Assembly (NCBI GenBank): GCA_035764505.1
Contig: DASTZC010000210.1
Coordinates: forward strand, 1-38,895
Direction of reading: 5' to 3'
DNA length: 38,895 nt
Source: Candidatus Polarisedimenticolia bacterium
GTDB lineage: Bacteria; Acidobacteriota; Polarisedimenticolia; Gp22-AA2; AA152
Each line of letters opens with the position of its first letter. Within the stretch, counting starts at the first letter, position 1. Made by a program: the position numbers and the translations under genes. Of the stretch, positions 31,249 through 38,895 are shown piece after piece. The notes under the pieces are model-generated. The model was not told where the DNA came from. It saw nothing but the letters and a program-made list of their open reading frames with translations, and ran no database searches.

Positions 31249-32682
31249 ATGAACTCCCTGACGCAGCGAATCTACTGGAGCATGCCGGCCGCCTTGCGCG
31301 ATTTCGCGGCTGGGGTGCACGGGGCGCGTCTGACGCGACAGCGCTACGGGAGAGAGACCGATCGGCTGATGGCCGACGCGTTGGATCGCGAGCACTGGAG
31401 CGAGGAGCGCTGGAAGGAATGGCGACAGGCCCGTTTGTCGAAGCTCCTGGAGCTATCCTCCACCAAGGTGCCGTTCTATCGTGAGGCCTGGGCCGCCCGC
31501 CGGCGCGCCGGCGATCGAAGCGATCCCGCCGTGCTGCAGAATTGGCCGCTGCTCGAGAAGGATGATCTCCGGCGACACCCGCGGGCCTTCCTCGCCGAGG
31601 GCAGACGTCCCGAGAGGATGGTCAGCCTGCACACGAGCGGGACGAGCGGCAAGCCTCTCACGCTCTGGCGCAGCCGCGAGACGAATCTCGCCTGGTATGC
31701 GCTATTCGAGGTGCGCAGCCGCCTGTGGCATGGCGTGGATCGCGCCTGCCGGTGGGCCAATCTGGGAGGGCAGCTGGTCACCGCGGCCGGGGCGCGCCGC
31801 CCGCCGTTCTGGGTGTGGAACCGCGGGCTGAACCAGCTCTACATGTCTTCCTATCACCTGGCGCCGGATCTGCTCCCCTATTACCTGGAGGCGCTGCAGC
31901 GTTATCGGATCGAATACCTCTACGGTTATTCATCATCGCTGCATGCGCTGGCGCTCGGCGTCCTGGGCTCGCCTCATCCCGAGGCGGGGCGCGCCTTGAA
32001 GCTGCGCGTCGCTCTGACCAACGCAGAGCCGCTGTTCGAGGGACAGCGCCAGGCGATCCAGCAGGCCTTCGATTGTCCGGTCCGGGAGACTTACGGGATG
32101 GCGGAAATCGCCTCGGCGGCGGGGGAGTGCTCGGAAGGCGGTTTGCACGAGTGGCCCGACGCGGGCCTCGTCGAGCTCCTGGAGGAGGGCGAGGAAGTGC
32201 CGCGTGGACAGGCTGGCGAGGTGGTGGCCACGGGACTGCTGAATGCCGACATGCCGCTGATCCGCTACCGGGTGGGCGATCGCGCCGTGCGCGCGCCAGC
32301 CGGGGCTGCCTGCGGCTGCGGGCGTACGCTGCCGCGCTTCGAGCGCATCGAAGGGCGCGTCGATGACATCCTCTTCACGGCAGACGGCCGCCGTATCGGC
32401 CGTCTGGATCCGGTGTTCAAGGCCGACATCCCGATGAAGGAAGCGCAGATCATCCAGGAAGCGCTGGGGCGGTTGGTCGTGAGATACGTTCCCGATGCGG
32501 GCTTCGCGCGCCGCCACGAATACCTCATCGCCCAGCGTCTGCAGGAGCGGCTCGGCGCGATCGAGGTGGCTTTTGATGCGGTCTCGCGCATCCCCCGCGG
32601 GGCCAACGGCAAGTTTCGCGCCGTGGTCTGCCTGATCCCGCCCGATCAACGGCCCTCGAGCCGGCCGCTTGCGGCGCCTTAG
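31249..32682 (+). CDS. CapK/PaaK-like adenylate-forming enzyme
   Basis: This 477-residue protein belongs to the phenylacetate-CoA ligase (PaaK)/CapK branch of the AMP-forming superfamily. The phosphate-binding loop is SLHTSGTSGKPLTLWRS near residue 129. Other typical segments are IEYLYGYSSSLHALALG, VRETYGMAEIASAAGECSEG and MPLIRYRVGDRAV, with a zinc-finger-like CGCGRTLPRFERIEGRVDD just after. CapK proteins occur in capsule and surface-polysaccharide clusters, often with unknown substrate. They activate a carboxylic acid with ATP and may pass it to a thiol or sugar. GTG 31234 is also in frame; ATG 31249 is preferred because it gives the usual short N terminus. The only related neighbours are other envelope genes in the window. 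Confidence 0.88.
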   Translation: MNSLTQRIYWSMPAALRDFAAGVHGARLTRQRYGRETDRLMADALDREHWSEERWKEWRQARLSKLLELSSTKVPFYREAWAARRRAGDRSDPAVLQNWPLLEKDDLRRHPRAFLAEGRRPERMVSLHTSGTSGKPLTLWRSRETNLAWYALFEVRSRLWHGVDRACRWANLGGQLVTAAGARRPPFWVWNRGLNQLYMSSYHLAPDLLPYYLEALQRYRIEYLYGYSSSLHALALGVLGSPHPEAGRALKLRVALTNAEPLFEGQRQAIQQAFDCPVRETYGMAEIASAAGECSEGGLHEWPDAGLVELLEEGEEVPRGQAGEVVATGLLNADMPLIRYRVGDRAVRAPAGAACGCGRTLPRFERIEGRVDDILFTADGRRIGRLDPVFKADIPMKEAQIIQEALGRLVVRYVPDAGFARRHEYLIAQRLQERLGAIEVAFDAVSRIPRGANGKFRAVVCLIPPDQRPSSRPLAAP

Positions 32683-33159
32683 GAGCGCTGAGCCCGCGTT
32701 CGAGCCGCGTCATCACTCCCCGAAAAAATCGCGTTACATCGGAAGGGTGCGGGAGTATACCTTCGTGCCATCAGCCGGAAAGAAACCTTGTGGAGGAGGG
32801 AGCCGCCGGAGTCTACGCGCCGCCCTACGGCTCGAGTCTCTCCGTCTCCTTCGATGCGGCGAGCTGCAGCGGCGGCTCGCCGCACCACATCCTCTACGGG
32901 CAGCGCACCGGCTTTCCGGCCGTGCCGGGCTGCACCTTCACGCTCCTGGGCAGCGTCTGCTCGATCGGCAACACCGGTCCCTATTCGTGGAGCTCGATAC
33001 CCGCGCCCACGGACGGGACGCCACACCACGCTGCCAACTCCCGGGCGCAGGGGTCGGCCGATTGCGATGCGTAGGCATGGCGCGGCGCATGGCCGCAGCC
33101 TGCCTCATCCGCGCGCGGCACCGCCAGATGGATGAATATGCGGGAGACGGAAAAATTGC
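32683..33159. other. Gene-poor region before the cold-shock gene
   Basis: No intact gene is supported. The stretch contains the Cys-bearing remnant at 32790-33074. Otherwise it has a possible -10 (TATACC near 32756) and no terminator-like hairpin. Confidence 0.5.
32790..33074 (+). pseudogene. Remnant of a secreted Cys-containing beta-sandwich protein
   Basis: The frame gives SLSVSFDAASCSGGSPHHIL, then YGQRTGFPAVPGCTFTLLGS, VCSIGNTGPYSWSSIP and a TAG at 33072. This looks like a domain found near the C terminus of large secreted Acidobacteriota-type proteins (V-x-W/F-D...C...LYG...C-x-IG...Y-x-W). There is no signal peptide, no ribosome binding site before GTG 32790, and nothing domain-like upstream in the frame. 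I therefore read it as a decayed fragment and not as an independent small gene. The resemblance is from memory of such proteins, so the identification is tentative. Confidence 0.45.
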
Positions 33160-33188
33160 TTGACAGAGCCGGAAGTGTCTATTACAGT
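33160..33188 (+). promoter_or_regulatory. Predicted strong promoter of the cold-shock gene
   Basis: TTGACA (33160-33165) and TACAGT (33183-33188) are exactly 17 bases apart, the best sigma-70-type promoter in the window. Transcription would start near 33195 and give a leader of about 150 bases, similar to the long leaders known for cspA-type mRNAs. Confidence 0.8.
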
Positions 33189-33344
33189 ACCGCGTCGAAT
33201 ATCCCGCATTGGTGATCTCACCCGTTGGTAAAACCGCGCTGTATTCCGGTTGTCTGACGAATCCCGATGTCTCAATGTGAGGGTAGACGCGGGGGCAATT
33301 TCGCCCTCAACAAGGCCATTTGTGGCAGAGGAGAAGTGAGTAGC

Positions 33345-33548
33345 ATGGCAAGAGGTAAGGTGAAGTGGTTCAATGACGCGAAGGGATTCGGATTCATCAC
33401 CCCGGACGACGGCTCGAAGGACGTTTTCGTCCATCACTCTGCGATCGAGATGCAGGGTTTCAAGAGCCTTTCCGAGGGTCAGGCCGTGGAGTTCAACATC
33501 GTCCAGGGCCAGAAGGGTCCTGCCGCCGAGAACGTCCGCCCCGCCTAA
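33345..33548 (+). CDS. Cold-shock domain protein (CspA family)
   Basis: The 67-residue protein is a classic single cold-shock domain. RNP1 is [10 protein letters not shown] and RNP2 is DVFVHHSAI, preceded by GKVKWFNDA and ending in [13 protein letters not shown]. It binds single-stranded RNA or DNA and acts as an RNA chaperone in the cytoplasm. ATG 33345 is set by the conserved N terminus [16 protein letters not shown] lies somewhat far upstream, and the frame is open further up to 33267 only through the leader. A strong promoter, a long leader and a good terminator show it is a single-gene transcript. Confidence 0.97.
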   Translation: MARGKVKWFNDAKGFGFITPDDGSKDVFVHHSAIEMQGFKSLSEGQAVEFNIVQGQKGPAAENVRPA

Positions 33549-33564
33549 GACCAATGTTCACCAA

Positions 33565-33604
33565 GCGGCCCCCGGGAACTCTCCGGGGGCCGCAGCTATT
33601 TTGA
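33565..33604 (+). terminator. Rho-independent terminator of the cold-shock gene
   Basis: A perfect 11-bp stem (33565-33575 with 33583-33593) encloses a seven-base loop and is followed by AGCTATTTT. It begins 16 bases after the stop codon. Confidence 0.85.
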
Positions 33605-33726
33605 CCGACAAAATCCCACACCCATTTCCACGAAGACACGCCGTGACCGTTCGACGCGAGCGTACGGGTTGTAAGTCCCAGAGAATCCGCTGTTCTTGAA
33701 AAGGCTGGCCTGGCAGGTCGGGTGCG

Positions 33727-33966
33727 CTAGTATTCCTCGCCCGAGTCCTTCGCCGGCGGGGGAGGAACATAGTTCCATTCGTCGGGAAGGGCTTGGGGGC
33801 CCGGCCGGATTCCGGCGAGATCGGGGTCCTCTTCGCCGGGTGGCCGGGGCGCATTACCCCGCTGCTCGCTCTTCGCCTGGCGCTGGGCGCGCTTGTCCAT
33901 CTGCTTCTGCTGGCGGGCCATTTCCTTCTGGCGTTTCTTGAAGGAAGGTCTCGATTTGTTGCCCAT
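33727..33966 (-). CDS. Small basic protein of unknown function
   Basis: The 79-residue protein has a highly charged Lys/Arg/Gln-rich first half ([20 protein letters not shown]), probably one long helix, and a Pro/Glu-rich second half ending in [18 protein letters not shown]. Short proteins that begin with a FxKRxKE(L/M)AR-x-x-K helix recur in several phyla with no known function; a link to RNA or ribosomes is a guess based on charge. GAGGAGAG just before ATG 33966 is a good ribosome binding site. TCTAAT at 33985-33990 on the minus strand is a possible -10. Confidence 0.75.
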   Translation of the reverse strand: MGNKSRPSFKKRQKEMARQQKQMDKRAQRQAKSEQRGNAPRPPGEEDPDLAGIRPGPQALPDEWNYVPPPPAKDSGEEY

Positions 33967-34120
33967 GGCTCTCTCCTCAAGCGCATTAGAGTACGGGGAA
34001 CCGGTCGCGCCGTCAAGAGACGCGCGGCACCCGAGCCCAGGCCGCGGCGGTTATGATCGGCGGGGACCAGGTGCCGTGCTGGCGGCTCCGGCGCCGTCGC
34101 GCACGGCCGAGGAGAATCAA

Positions 34121-35050
34121 ATGCCCGAGCTGCCCGACCTCACGATCTATCGAGAGGCGCTGGAGCGTCGCGTCGTTGGAGAGCCGCTGCAGCAAATCAG
34201 GCTGGCGAGCCCGTTCCTGTTGCGTTCCGTCGACCCGCCGCTGACCGAGGCGCGCGGGCGGCGTGTCCGTGAGGTGCGCCTGCTGGGGAAGCGAATCGTC
34301 TTCGGCCTCGAGGCGGATCTCTTTCTCGTCCTGCACCTGATGATCGCCGGAAGGCTGCGCTGGAGGGAAGCCGGAGCGCGCATCCCGCGCCGGCTCGGCT
34401 CGGCGGCGTTCGACTTTCCCGGGGGGACCCTTCTCATGACCGAGGCCGGCTCCAAGAAGCGCGCCTCGCTGCACCTGGTGCGTGGCGCGGCAGCATTGTC
34501 GGCTTTCGATCGGGGCGGTTTGGAAGTCCTTAACGGCTCCGCCGGCGAGCTCGCCGCGGCGCTGGATAGGGAGAACCACACGCTCAAACGGGCCCTCACC
34601 GACCCCCGGCTGTTCAGCGGCATCGGCAATGCCTACTCCGACGAGATCCTGCACCGCGCGCGCCTGTCGCCGATGCGCCTCACCTCGGCCCTGACCGCCC
34701 AGGAAGTCGATCGCCTGTTCGCCGCCACGGTGGACACTCTGCGTGAATGGATCGAACGCCTTCGCAGGGAAGCAGGGGACGATTTTCCCGAAGAAGTCAC
34801 GGCATTCCGGAAGGGTATGGCGGTGCACGGCCGCTTCCGGCAGCCTTGCCCCGTCTGCGGCACCGCGATCCAGCGCATCGTCTACGCAAACAATGAATGC
34901 AACTACTGTCCGCGCTGCCAGACCGGAGGGCGCATGCTTGCCGACCGGGCTCTGTCCCGGCTCCTCAAGAAGGACTGGCCGCGCACCATCGAGGAGCTGG
35001 AGGATCTGGTGCCTTCGCGCCGCCAGTCCGGATCGGGGAAGCGGGAATGA
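34121..35050 (+). CDS. Fpg/Nei family DNA glycosylase/AP lyase
   Basis: The 309-residue enzyme has the invariant N terminus MPELPDL, with P2 as the nucleophile after Met removal and E3 as the acid. The core helices include [20 protein letters not shown] with the catalytic Lys of the beta-hairpin loop (near LLGKRIVFG) and [19 protein letters not shown] of the helix-two-turn-helix. The C-terminal zinc finger has [17 protein letters not shown] and [12 protein letters not shown] (C-x2-C-x16-C-x2-C). It removes oxidised bases from DNA. MPELPDL in place of the more common MPELPEV marks a less studied subgroup, so its lesion preference cannot be given. ATG 34121 follows GGAG; TATGAT at 34052-34057 may be the -10. 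Its stop overlaps the next start as ATGA. Confidence 0.92.
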   Translation: MPELPDLTIYREALERRVVGEPLQQIRLASPFLLRSVDPPLTEARGRRVREVRLLGKRIVFGLEADLFLVLHLMIAGRLRWREAGARIPRRLGSAAFDFPGGTLLMTEAGSKKRASLHLVRGAAALSAFDRGGLEVLNGSAGELAAALDRENHTLKRALTDPRLFSGIGNAYSDEILHRARLSPMRLTSALTAQEVDRLFAATVDTLREWIERLRREAGDDFPEEVTAFRKGMAVHGRFRQPCPVCGTAIQRIVYANNECNYCPRCQTGGRMLADRALSRLLKKDWPRTIEELEDLVPSRRQSGSGKRE

Positions 35051-36801
35051 CGCTGTGGAGCGAAGGAGTCTCGCCGGGATGGCGGGCGCTGGCGGCGCTC
35101 GCCATCGTCCTCTATCTGGCGCTGATCCTCCCGACCCTTTCACGCCAGGGGATCGGATGGGACGAGCAGGTGGACCGGGACATCGCGCGGAGCTACGGCT
35201 CGGCCCAGTACGGATGGTTCTCCGGCTCGGGATTCGACGCCAGCCAGAGCCGGCTTCCGATGTATCTGGGAGGCATCGTCTTCGCCGCCACCGGCCGCGA
35301 TTCGCTGCGTCTGTCCCGGGCCATGACGGTGGTGATGGGGGCGCTCACCCTGGCCTGCGTCATCTTTCTCGGACGCCAGGTTTTCGGCCCCGGCGTCGGC
35401 GAGCTTGCGGGGCTGCTCCTCGCGACCAGTCCTTTCTTCCTGTCCTTTTCACGCGTCGCCTTCACTGAATCGGATCTTTTCGTCACCGCTTTTCTGGCCG
35501 GTTTCCTGATCTGCATGGAGGGTCTGCGACGCACCCGGGAGATCGGCTGGACGCTGGCGAGCGGCCTGGCTCTCGGAGGGGCCATCTCTTCGAAGCTCAC
35601 CGCCGGGTCATTCGTCCTTCTGGCACTCGCCCTGCCATGGCTCTGCAAAGGGCGCTGGGATGACGGCGCGAGCGAGCCGCTGCCAAAGAGAGACGGTCGC
35701 ACGCTGTGGGCGGCCACTCTGTTGCTGCTCGTCGGCATCGCCACCGTCTGGTGGTGGGGCTGCCTGAGAATGATGCGCTCCGGAAGCCCGGCGCCGAAGG
35801 GCGCATGGTTTCCGTTGGTTCTCCTGTGGGGGGCGATCGCCGTATGGATGCTCCGACGGCGGCAACGGAGGCTGCCGGCGCGCGCCGTCGGCGCCTGGAT
35901 CGCGGCTTATGCCATCGCGACCTTCTTCCTCGTTCCTCCGGTCCATCTGACCGAGCCCGATCTGCTGGTGGGAATGTTGCGCCGCGCTTTCCACGATCTC
36001 CTGGCCGGCGAGGGGAACCCCGGGCAATTCGCGGTCTTCTACGCCGCCTGCCTGGTGTTCAAATCGAGCCCGGCCATCGGCGCGGCGCTTCTGGCTTCTC
36101 CGGCGGCGGCTCTCTGGCAGGCCCGGCGCCGGGTCGAGCTGCGTCTTCTCCTCGCCGCGCTGCTGCTTTACGGGTTCCTGCTCCTGAGGCTGCCGCTGGC
36201 GCAGACCTTCTACCTGGTGCCGCTGCTGCCGGTTCTTGCGTTGTTGGCCGCCGATCAAGCGCGCCGCTGGCGCGCGCGGCCGGCGCTGCTCGCGGTCGCC
36301 GGGCTCTTGGCGTTCGGCTGGCTGGGTCTGGATGTGGCGCGCTGCTATCCCGACTTCAATCTGAATGGCTACCAGTACCTGGGCGAGCGCCGTCTGGCGG
36401 GGCGCGCGACCCTGGGCTACCGGGGCGTGGTGCAGGTCACGACCGACGGTACGGAGCAGGCGCTGCGCTGGATGGCCGATCACGCCGAGCCGGGCTCGAT
36501 CGTCGCCACCTACCTCCTGGCCTCGCACATCGTGCATGCCGCGGGCCCGCCGGGCATCACCCTGGAGAACGGCCTGCGCTCCCAGGCAGACCTGCTCGCC
36601 GGCGCAGATTATGCCGTGATCGAGCTTGGCTCGACGCTCTCCGACGACCGCGGCACCGACCCGCGGCAAGCGACGATTTACGACCTTCCCTACGATCCGG
36701 TTATCCTGCGGCGCGACTTCTCGCGTGTCTTCTCGGTCCGCCGGGCCTTCGGGCTGGAGGTGGCCTCGGTGTGGAAAAGGCGCGTGCCGCGCTCACCCTG
36801 A
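35047..36801 (+). CDS. GT-C/GT39-like membrane glycosyltransferase
   Basis: The 584-residue protein has about eleven hydrophobic helices. The first periplasmic loop holds [17 protein letters not shown] with the acidic DE pair of PMT/ArnT-like enzymes. The next segment, [20 protein letters not shown], and the later [17 protein letters not shown] fit the same family. A soluble C-terminal part of about 120 residues follows. The start ATG 35047 overlaps the stop of the DNA glycosylase gene as ATGA. This is a tight coupling of two functionally unrelated genes, so it may only reflect compact gene packing. As with the other two GT-C-like proteins in the window, donor and acceptor are unknown. Confidence 0.87.
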   Translation: MTLWSEGVSPGWRALAALAIVLYLALILPTLSRQGIGWDEQVDRDIARSYGSAQYGWFSGSGFDASQSRLPMYLGGIVFAATGRDSLRLSRAMTVVMGALTLACVIFLGRQVFGPGVGELAGLLLATSPFFLSFSRVAFTESDLFVTAFLAGFLICMEGLRRTREIGWTLASGLALGGAISSKLTAGSFVLLALALPWLCKGRWDDGASEPLPKRDGRTLWAATLLLLVGIATVWWWGCLRMMRSGSPAPKGAWFPLVLLWGAIAVWMLRRRQRRLPARAVGAWIAAYAIATFFLVPPVHLTEPDLLVGMLRRAFHDLLAGEGNPGQFAVFYAACLVFKSSPAIGAALLASPAAALWQARRRVELRLLLAALLLYGFLLLRLPLAQTFYLVPLLPVLALLAADQARRWRARPALLAVAGLLAFGWLGLDVARCYPDFNLNGYQYLGERRLAGRATLGYRGVVQVTTDGTEQALRWMADHAEPGSIVATYLLASHIVHAAGPPGITLENGLRSQADLLAGADYAVIELGSTLSDDRGTDPRQATIYDLPYDPVILRRDFSRVFSVRRAFGLEVASVWKRRVPRSP

Positions 36802-37163
36802 AAGCGCTTCGGCTCCGAGAGAAAAGCGTGCACCACAATGCACCGTCCCGCCCTCCCTATGCAGTGCCCTGCACTTGTGCGCAAGCCGCTGCACCCGGAT
36901 CGGCGAAAACCGCCGCCCCTCGGCCCTTTCATGAGAAATAAACTTGCGCTCGAATCGCACGAACTGATATAAGATGCGCGACCCTGAGGATTGAAAGGCG
37001 GACTCCCACAGAGCGCCAGCCGGAGCGCTCCGGGTCCGGTTCTTGCTTGCAGCTACCCTGCCTGCACCGGCGATCTCCGTCGAGACATCCGGGTTCCCCT
37101 GTGAAGGCGGTTAAGTCCACTCGCCTGAATCCGGCGACAGCAGAAAGAGAGGGGGGGTCTACC
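36802..37163. other. Intergenic region and structured leader of the Cys-repeat protein
   Basis: No gene is supported. A promoter lies at 36944-36973. The predicted leader of about 185 bases contains a 14-base perfect palindrome (CCGGAGCGCTCCGG) near 37020 and a small hairpin with GGCG/CGCC arms near 37110. It does not match any riboswitch consensus that I know. Confidence 0.5.
36944..36973 (+). promoter_or_regulatory. Predicted promoter of the Cys-repeat protein
   Basis: TTGCGC (36944-36949) and TATAAG (36968-36973) are 18 bases apart. It is the only good promoter-like pair in front of the last gene of the window. Confidence 0.5.
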
Positions 37164-38895
37164 GTGAGGGGGAGAGTTCCTCGGAAGCTCGTCTGGATGG
37201 TTGCCGGTCTTGGGTGCCTGACCTTGACTCTGGGCTCGGCGAGCCTGGCACAGCCGTCGCTCTACCTGATCGACACAACTTTTTCAGGAAGCCTGACCCG
37301 CGTCTACGGCGTCAATCCGGCCAACGGGGTCCTGCAGCTCAAGGCCGATCTCGGGACTGCCTACTCTCCGGTGCTGGCCATGGCTGCTGCCAACGCCAGG
37401 ACACTTTACCTGGCCGCCAGCGACAACACCCCGACCAACCGGTGCGCGACGGACGTTTCGTGCATCCTGCTGAGGGTCGATCTCGACCCCTCGTCCACGA
37501 TTCCCGCGCTGGTCCAGGAGATCGGGGTCATCACCGAGGACGGGTTGACCCGTCCCGGCATGACCGGCCTCACCTTCCGCAACGACGGGACTCTGTACGC
37601 ATTGAACCAGGACACCAACGGCCTGTACACCATCGATCTCACGACCGCCGTCGCGACGCGCATCGGCACGGTCGATCTGCTGATCCATGGAGGCGATCTG
37701 ACCTTCGACAACAGCGATCGTCTGTGGCTCTGGTCCAACATCGGTGAGGGGGCGGGACTTTACGAGGTGAATCCGGCCACCTCGCATGCTTCGCTGTTCG
37801 ATCCCCATCCCAACGTGGAGATGACGGGGCTGGCGGCTCTCGGTCACGGCCCGGCGATGTGGGGCTCCAACGCCATCGCCGATCGCATCCATGAGATGAA
37901 CGGCGTGATCGGCTTCACCGGGACAAACTTCCTGATGACGCTGGGAGGCATCCGCTTCAATCACAGCCGCGGCGACATCGACTCGCCGTTCTGCGAGGAC
38001 GATGCTTCCTGCGCCGATTCGAATGTCTGCACCGTGGATCAGTGCAGGCCCGGCGGATGCCAGAATCCGGCGAAAGAGAACGGATTCTCCTGCGATGACG
38101 CCAACGCCTGCACGCTGACCGACGGCTGTGAGAACGGGACCTGCACCGGGACTCCGGTGATCTGCCAGCCTCCCGACGTGTGCCATGACGCGGGCACCTG
38201 CGATCCCAACTCGGGCAATTGCGAGAACGCCCCGGCGAAGCCGGACGGCATCGCGTGCGACGACGGCAATGCGTGCACCGTGAGCTCGAGCTGCCAGTCG
38301 GGAAGCTGCGCGGGCGGATCCCCGGTCGTTTGCCCGCCGCCCGACGGCTGCCACGCGGCGTCGACCTGCAATCCGGCCACGGGAGTTTGCGATCCGGGCG
38401 CGGCGCTGCCGGACGGCACTTCCTGCAACGACGGAAACCCCTGCACCACGGTCGACTCCTGCCTTGCGGGCACCTGCACCGGCGCGAGCCCCGTCACCTG
38501 TGCTCCGGCCGACAGCTGCCACCAGGCCTCGATCTGCAATCCCGGGACCGGAGTGTGCGAGACGGGCGCGGCCCTGCCGGACGGCACCTCCTGCAGCGAC
38601 GGCAATGCCTGCACCACCGTGGACAGCTGCTCGGCAGGCACGTGCACGGGCGGGAGTCCCGTCACCTGTGCTCCGGCCGCCAGCTGTCACGAAGCCTCGA
38701 CCTGCAACCCGGGGACCGGAGTGTGCGAGACGGGCGCATCGCTGCCGGACGGCACCTCCTGCAACGACGGCAATGCCTGCACCACCGTGGACAGCTGCTC
38801 GGCAGGCACGTGCACGGGCGGGAGTCCCGTCACCTGTGCTCCGGCCGCGAGCTGCCATGAAGCCTCGAGCTGCAACCCGGGGACCGGAGTGTGCG
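37164..38895 (+). CDS. Large secreted protein with propeller-like N terminus and 56-residue Cys-rich repeats (3' end outside window)
   Basis: The frame is open from GTG 37164 to the last base, so the C terminus is missing; 577 codons are visible. A signal peptide (VWMVAGLGCLTLTLGSASLA) precedes about 240 residues with the repeated pattern of a secreted propeller (GTLYALNQDTNGLYTIDL, GGDLTFDNSDRLWLWSN, LYEVNPATSHASLFDP). From 37986 on, 56-residue units follow without a break, each with about eight cysteines, for example PDGTSCNDGNACTTVDSC and GTCTGGSPVTC. Such Cys-rich units are common in secreted proteins of Acidobacteriota and Myxococcota and may form a disulfide-stabilised stalk. GGGGGGT upstream of the GTG can serve as ribosome binding site; ATG 37197 would cut the signal peptide short. 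Its function is unknown. Confidence 0.85.
   Translation, partial: MRGRVPRKLVWMVAGLGCLTLTLGSASLAQPSLYLIDTTFSGSLTRVYGVNPANGVLQLKADLGTAYSPVLAMAAANARTLYLAASDNTPTNRCATDVSCILLRVDLDPSSTIPALVQEIGVITEDGLTRPGMTGLTFRNDGTLYALNQDTNGLYTIDLTTAVATRIGTVDLLIHGGDLTFDNSDRLWLWSNIGEGAGLYEVNPATSHASLFDPHPNVEMTGLAALGHGPAMWGSNAIADRIHEMNGVIGFTGTNFLMTLGGIRFNHSRGDIDSPFCEDDASCADSNVCTVDQCRPGGCQNPAKENGFSCDDANACTLTDGCENGTCTGTPVICQPPDVCHDAGTCDPNSGNCENAPAKPDGIACDDGNACTVSSSCQSGSCAGGSPVVCPPPDGCHAASTCNPATGVCDPGAALPDGTSCNDGNPCTTVDSCLAGTCTGASPVTCAPADSCHQASICNPGTGVCETGAALPDGTSCSDGNACTTVDSCSAGTCTGGSPVTCAPAASCHEASTCNPGTGVCETGASLPDGTSCNDGNACTTVDSCSAGTCTGGSPVTCAPAASCHEASSCNPGTGVC
37986..38895 (+). repeat. 168-base coding tandem repeats in the Cys-rich protein
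   Basis: Units begin at 37986, 38154, 38322, 38490, 38658 and 38826, exactly 168 bases apart, and the last is cut by the window end. The earlier units are diverged. The units at 38490 and 38658 differ at 11 positions by my count, and their second halves are almost identical. Confidence 0.9.

Noticed and set aside
28342-31395. Very long open frame on the minus strand opposite the lipoprotein genes
   Set aside because: It is antisense to genes with clear signal peptides, ribosome binding sites and family motifs. Its translation is Arg/Ala/Val-rich with no domain. Such frames are expected in G+C-rich DNA.
37020-37160. Cyclic-di-GMP, cobalamin or other known riboswitch
   Set aside because: I compared the leader with the consensus motifs I know and found no adequate match.
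37284-38858. Repetitive minus-strand frames opposite the Cys-repeat protein
   Set aside because: Their repeats only mirror the 168-base coding repeats of the plus strand. The plus frame has a signal peptide and regularly spaced cysteines.
37986-38895. CRISPR-like array
   Set aside because: The period is 168 bases with no short repeat and unique spacer structure. The repeats are coding and in frame.

Overview
The window is a visibly G+C-rich, gene-dense bacterial chromosome segment with no rRNA, tRNA, CRISPR array, transposase or plasmid gene that I can recognise. The mix of genes points to Acidobacteriota or a close relative, probably from a metagenome assembly: an ADOP-type (MacB/FtsX) permease without its own ATPase, a CRTAC1-type FG-GAP/ASPIC lipoprotein, a tryptophan- and tyrosine-rich YXWGW-type lipoprotein, and large secreted Cys-rich repeat proteins. 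This assignment is an inference from gene content.

Layout. Positions 1-5531: the end of a two-lobed retropepsin-like protease with a PDZ domain, the ADOP permease, and an Atm1-type ABC exporter. 5576-9038: a SAM methyltransferase translationally coupled to a polyprenyl-phosphate glycosyltransferase, with a convergent GT-C membrane glycosyltransferase overlapping them by 4 bases. 9157-10285: a TlpA-like thioredoxin lipoprotein broken by two frameshifts, then an intact periplasmic redoxin. 10349-13466, the most interesting region: two tandem secreted defensin-like Cys-rich peptides on the minus strand, then a divergent operon of an ECF sigma factor, a three-domain zinc-finger anti-sigma/Ogt/Ada-zinc fusion, and a SpoIIE-type phosphatase, each overlapping the next. 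13491-16753 (minus): FG-GAP lipoprotein, small secreted protein, LysM-M23 peptidase. 16979-17578: GST-like protein. 17663-20364 (minus): two tandem coiled-coil lipoproteins, each with its own matching leader hairpin and terminator. 20726-23229 (minus): ABC-2 permease and ATPase. 23518-25790: nucleotide-sugar dehydrogenase and a small membrane protein. 25792-28347: a less G+C-rich GT-C-like membrane glycosyltransferase bracketed by two copies of a 56-base repeat. 28558-31104: YXWGW lipoprotein, a second lipoprotein and a small unknown protein. 31249-33548: CapK/PaaK-like adenylate-forming enzyme, a secreted-protein remnant and a cold-shock protein. 33727-36801: small basic protein (minus), Fpg/Nei glycosylase and a third GT-C-like enzyme. 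37164 to the end: a secreted protein with 56-residue Cys-rich repeats, cut by the window edge.

How the genes may work together. The glycosyltransferases, sugar dehydrogenase and CapK-like enzyme suggest a scattered cell-surface glycan capacity. The sigma/fusion/phosphatase operon reads as a candidate DNA-alkylation response: the parts of Ada that sense and remove methyl groups are attached to an anti-sigma zinc finger instead of an AraC-type DNA-binding domain, so methylation could release an ECF sigma factor. That mechanism is inferred from domain content and operon layout and has not been shown.
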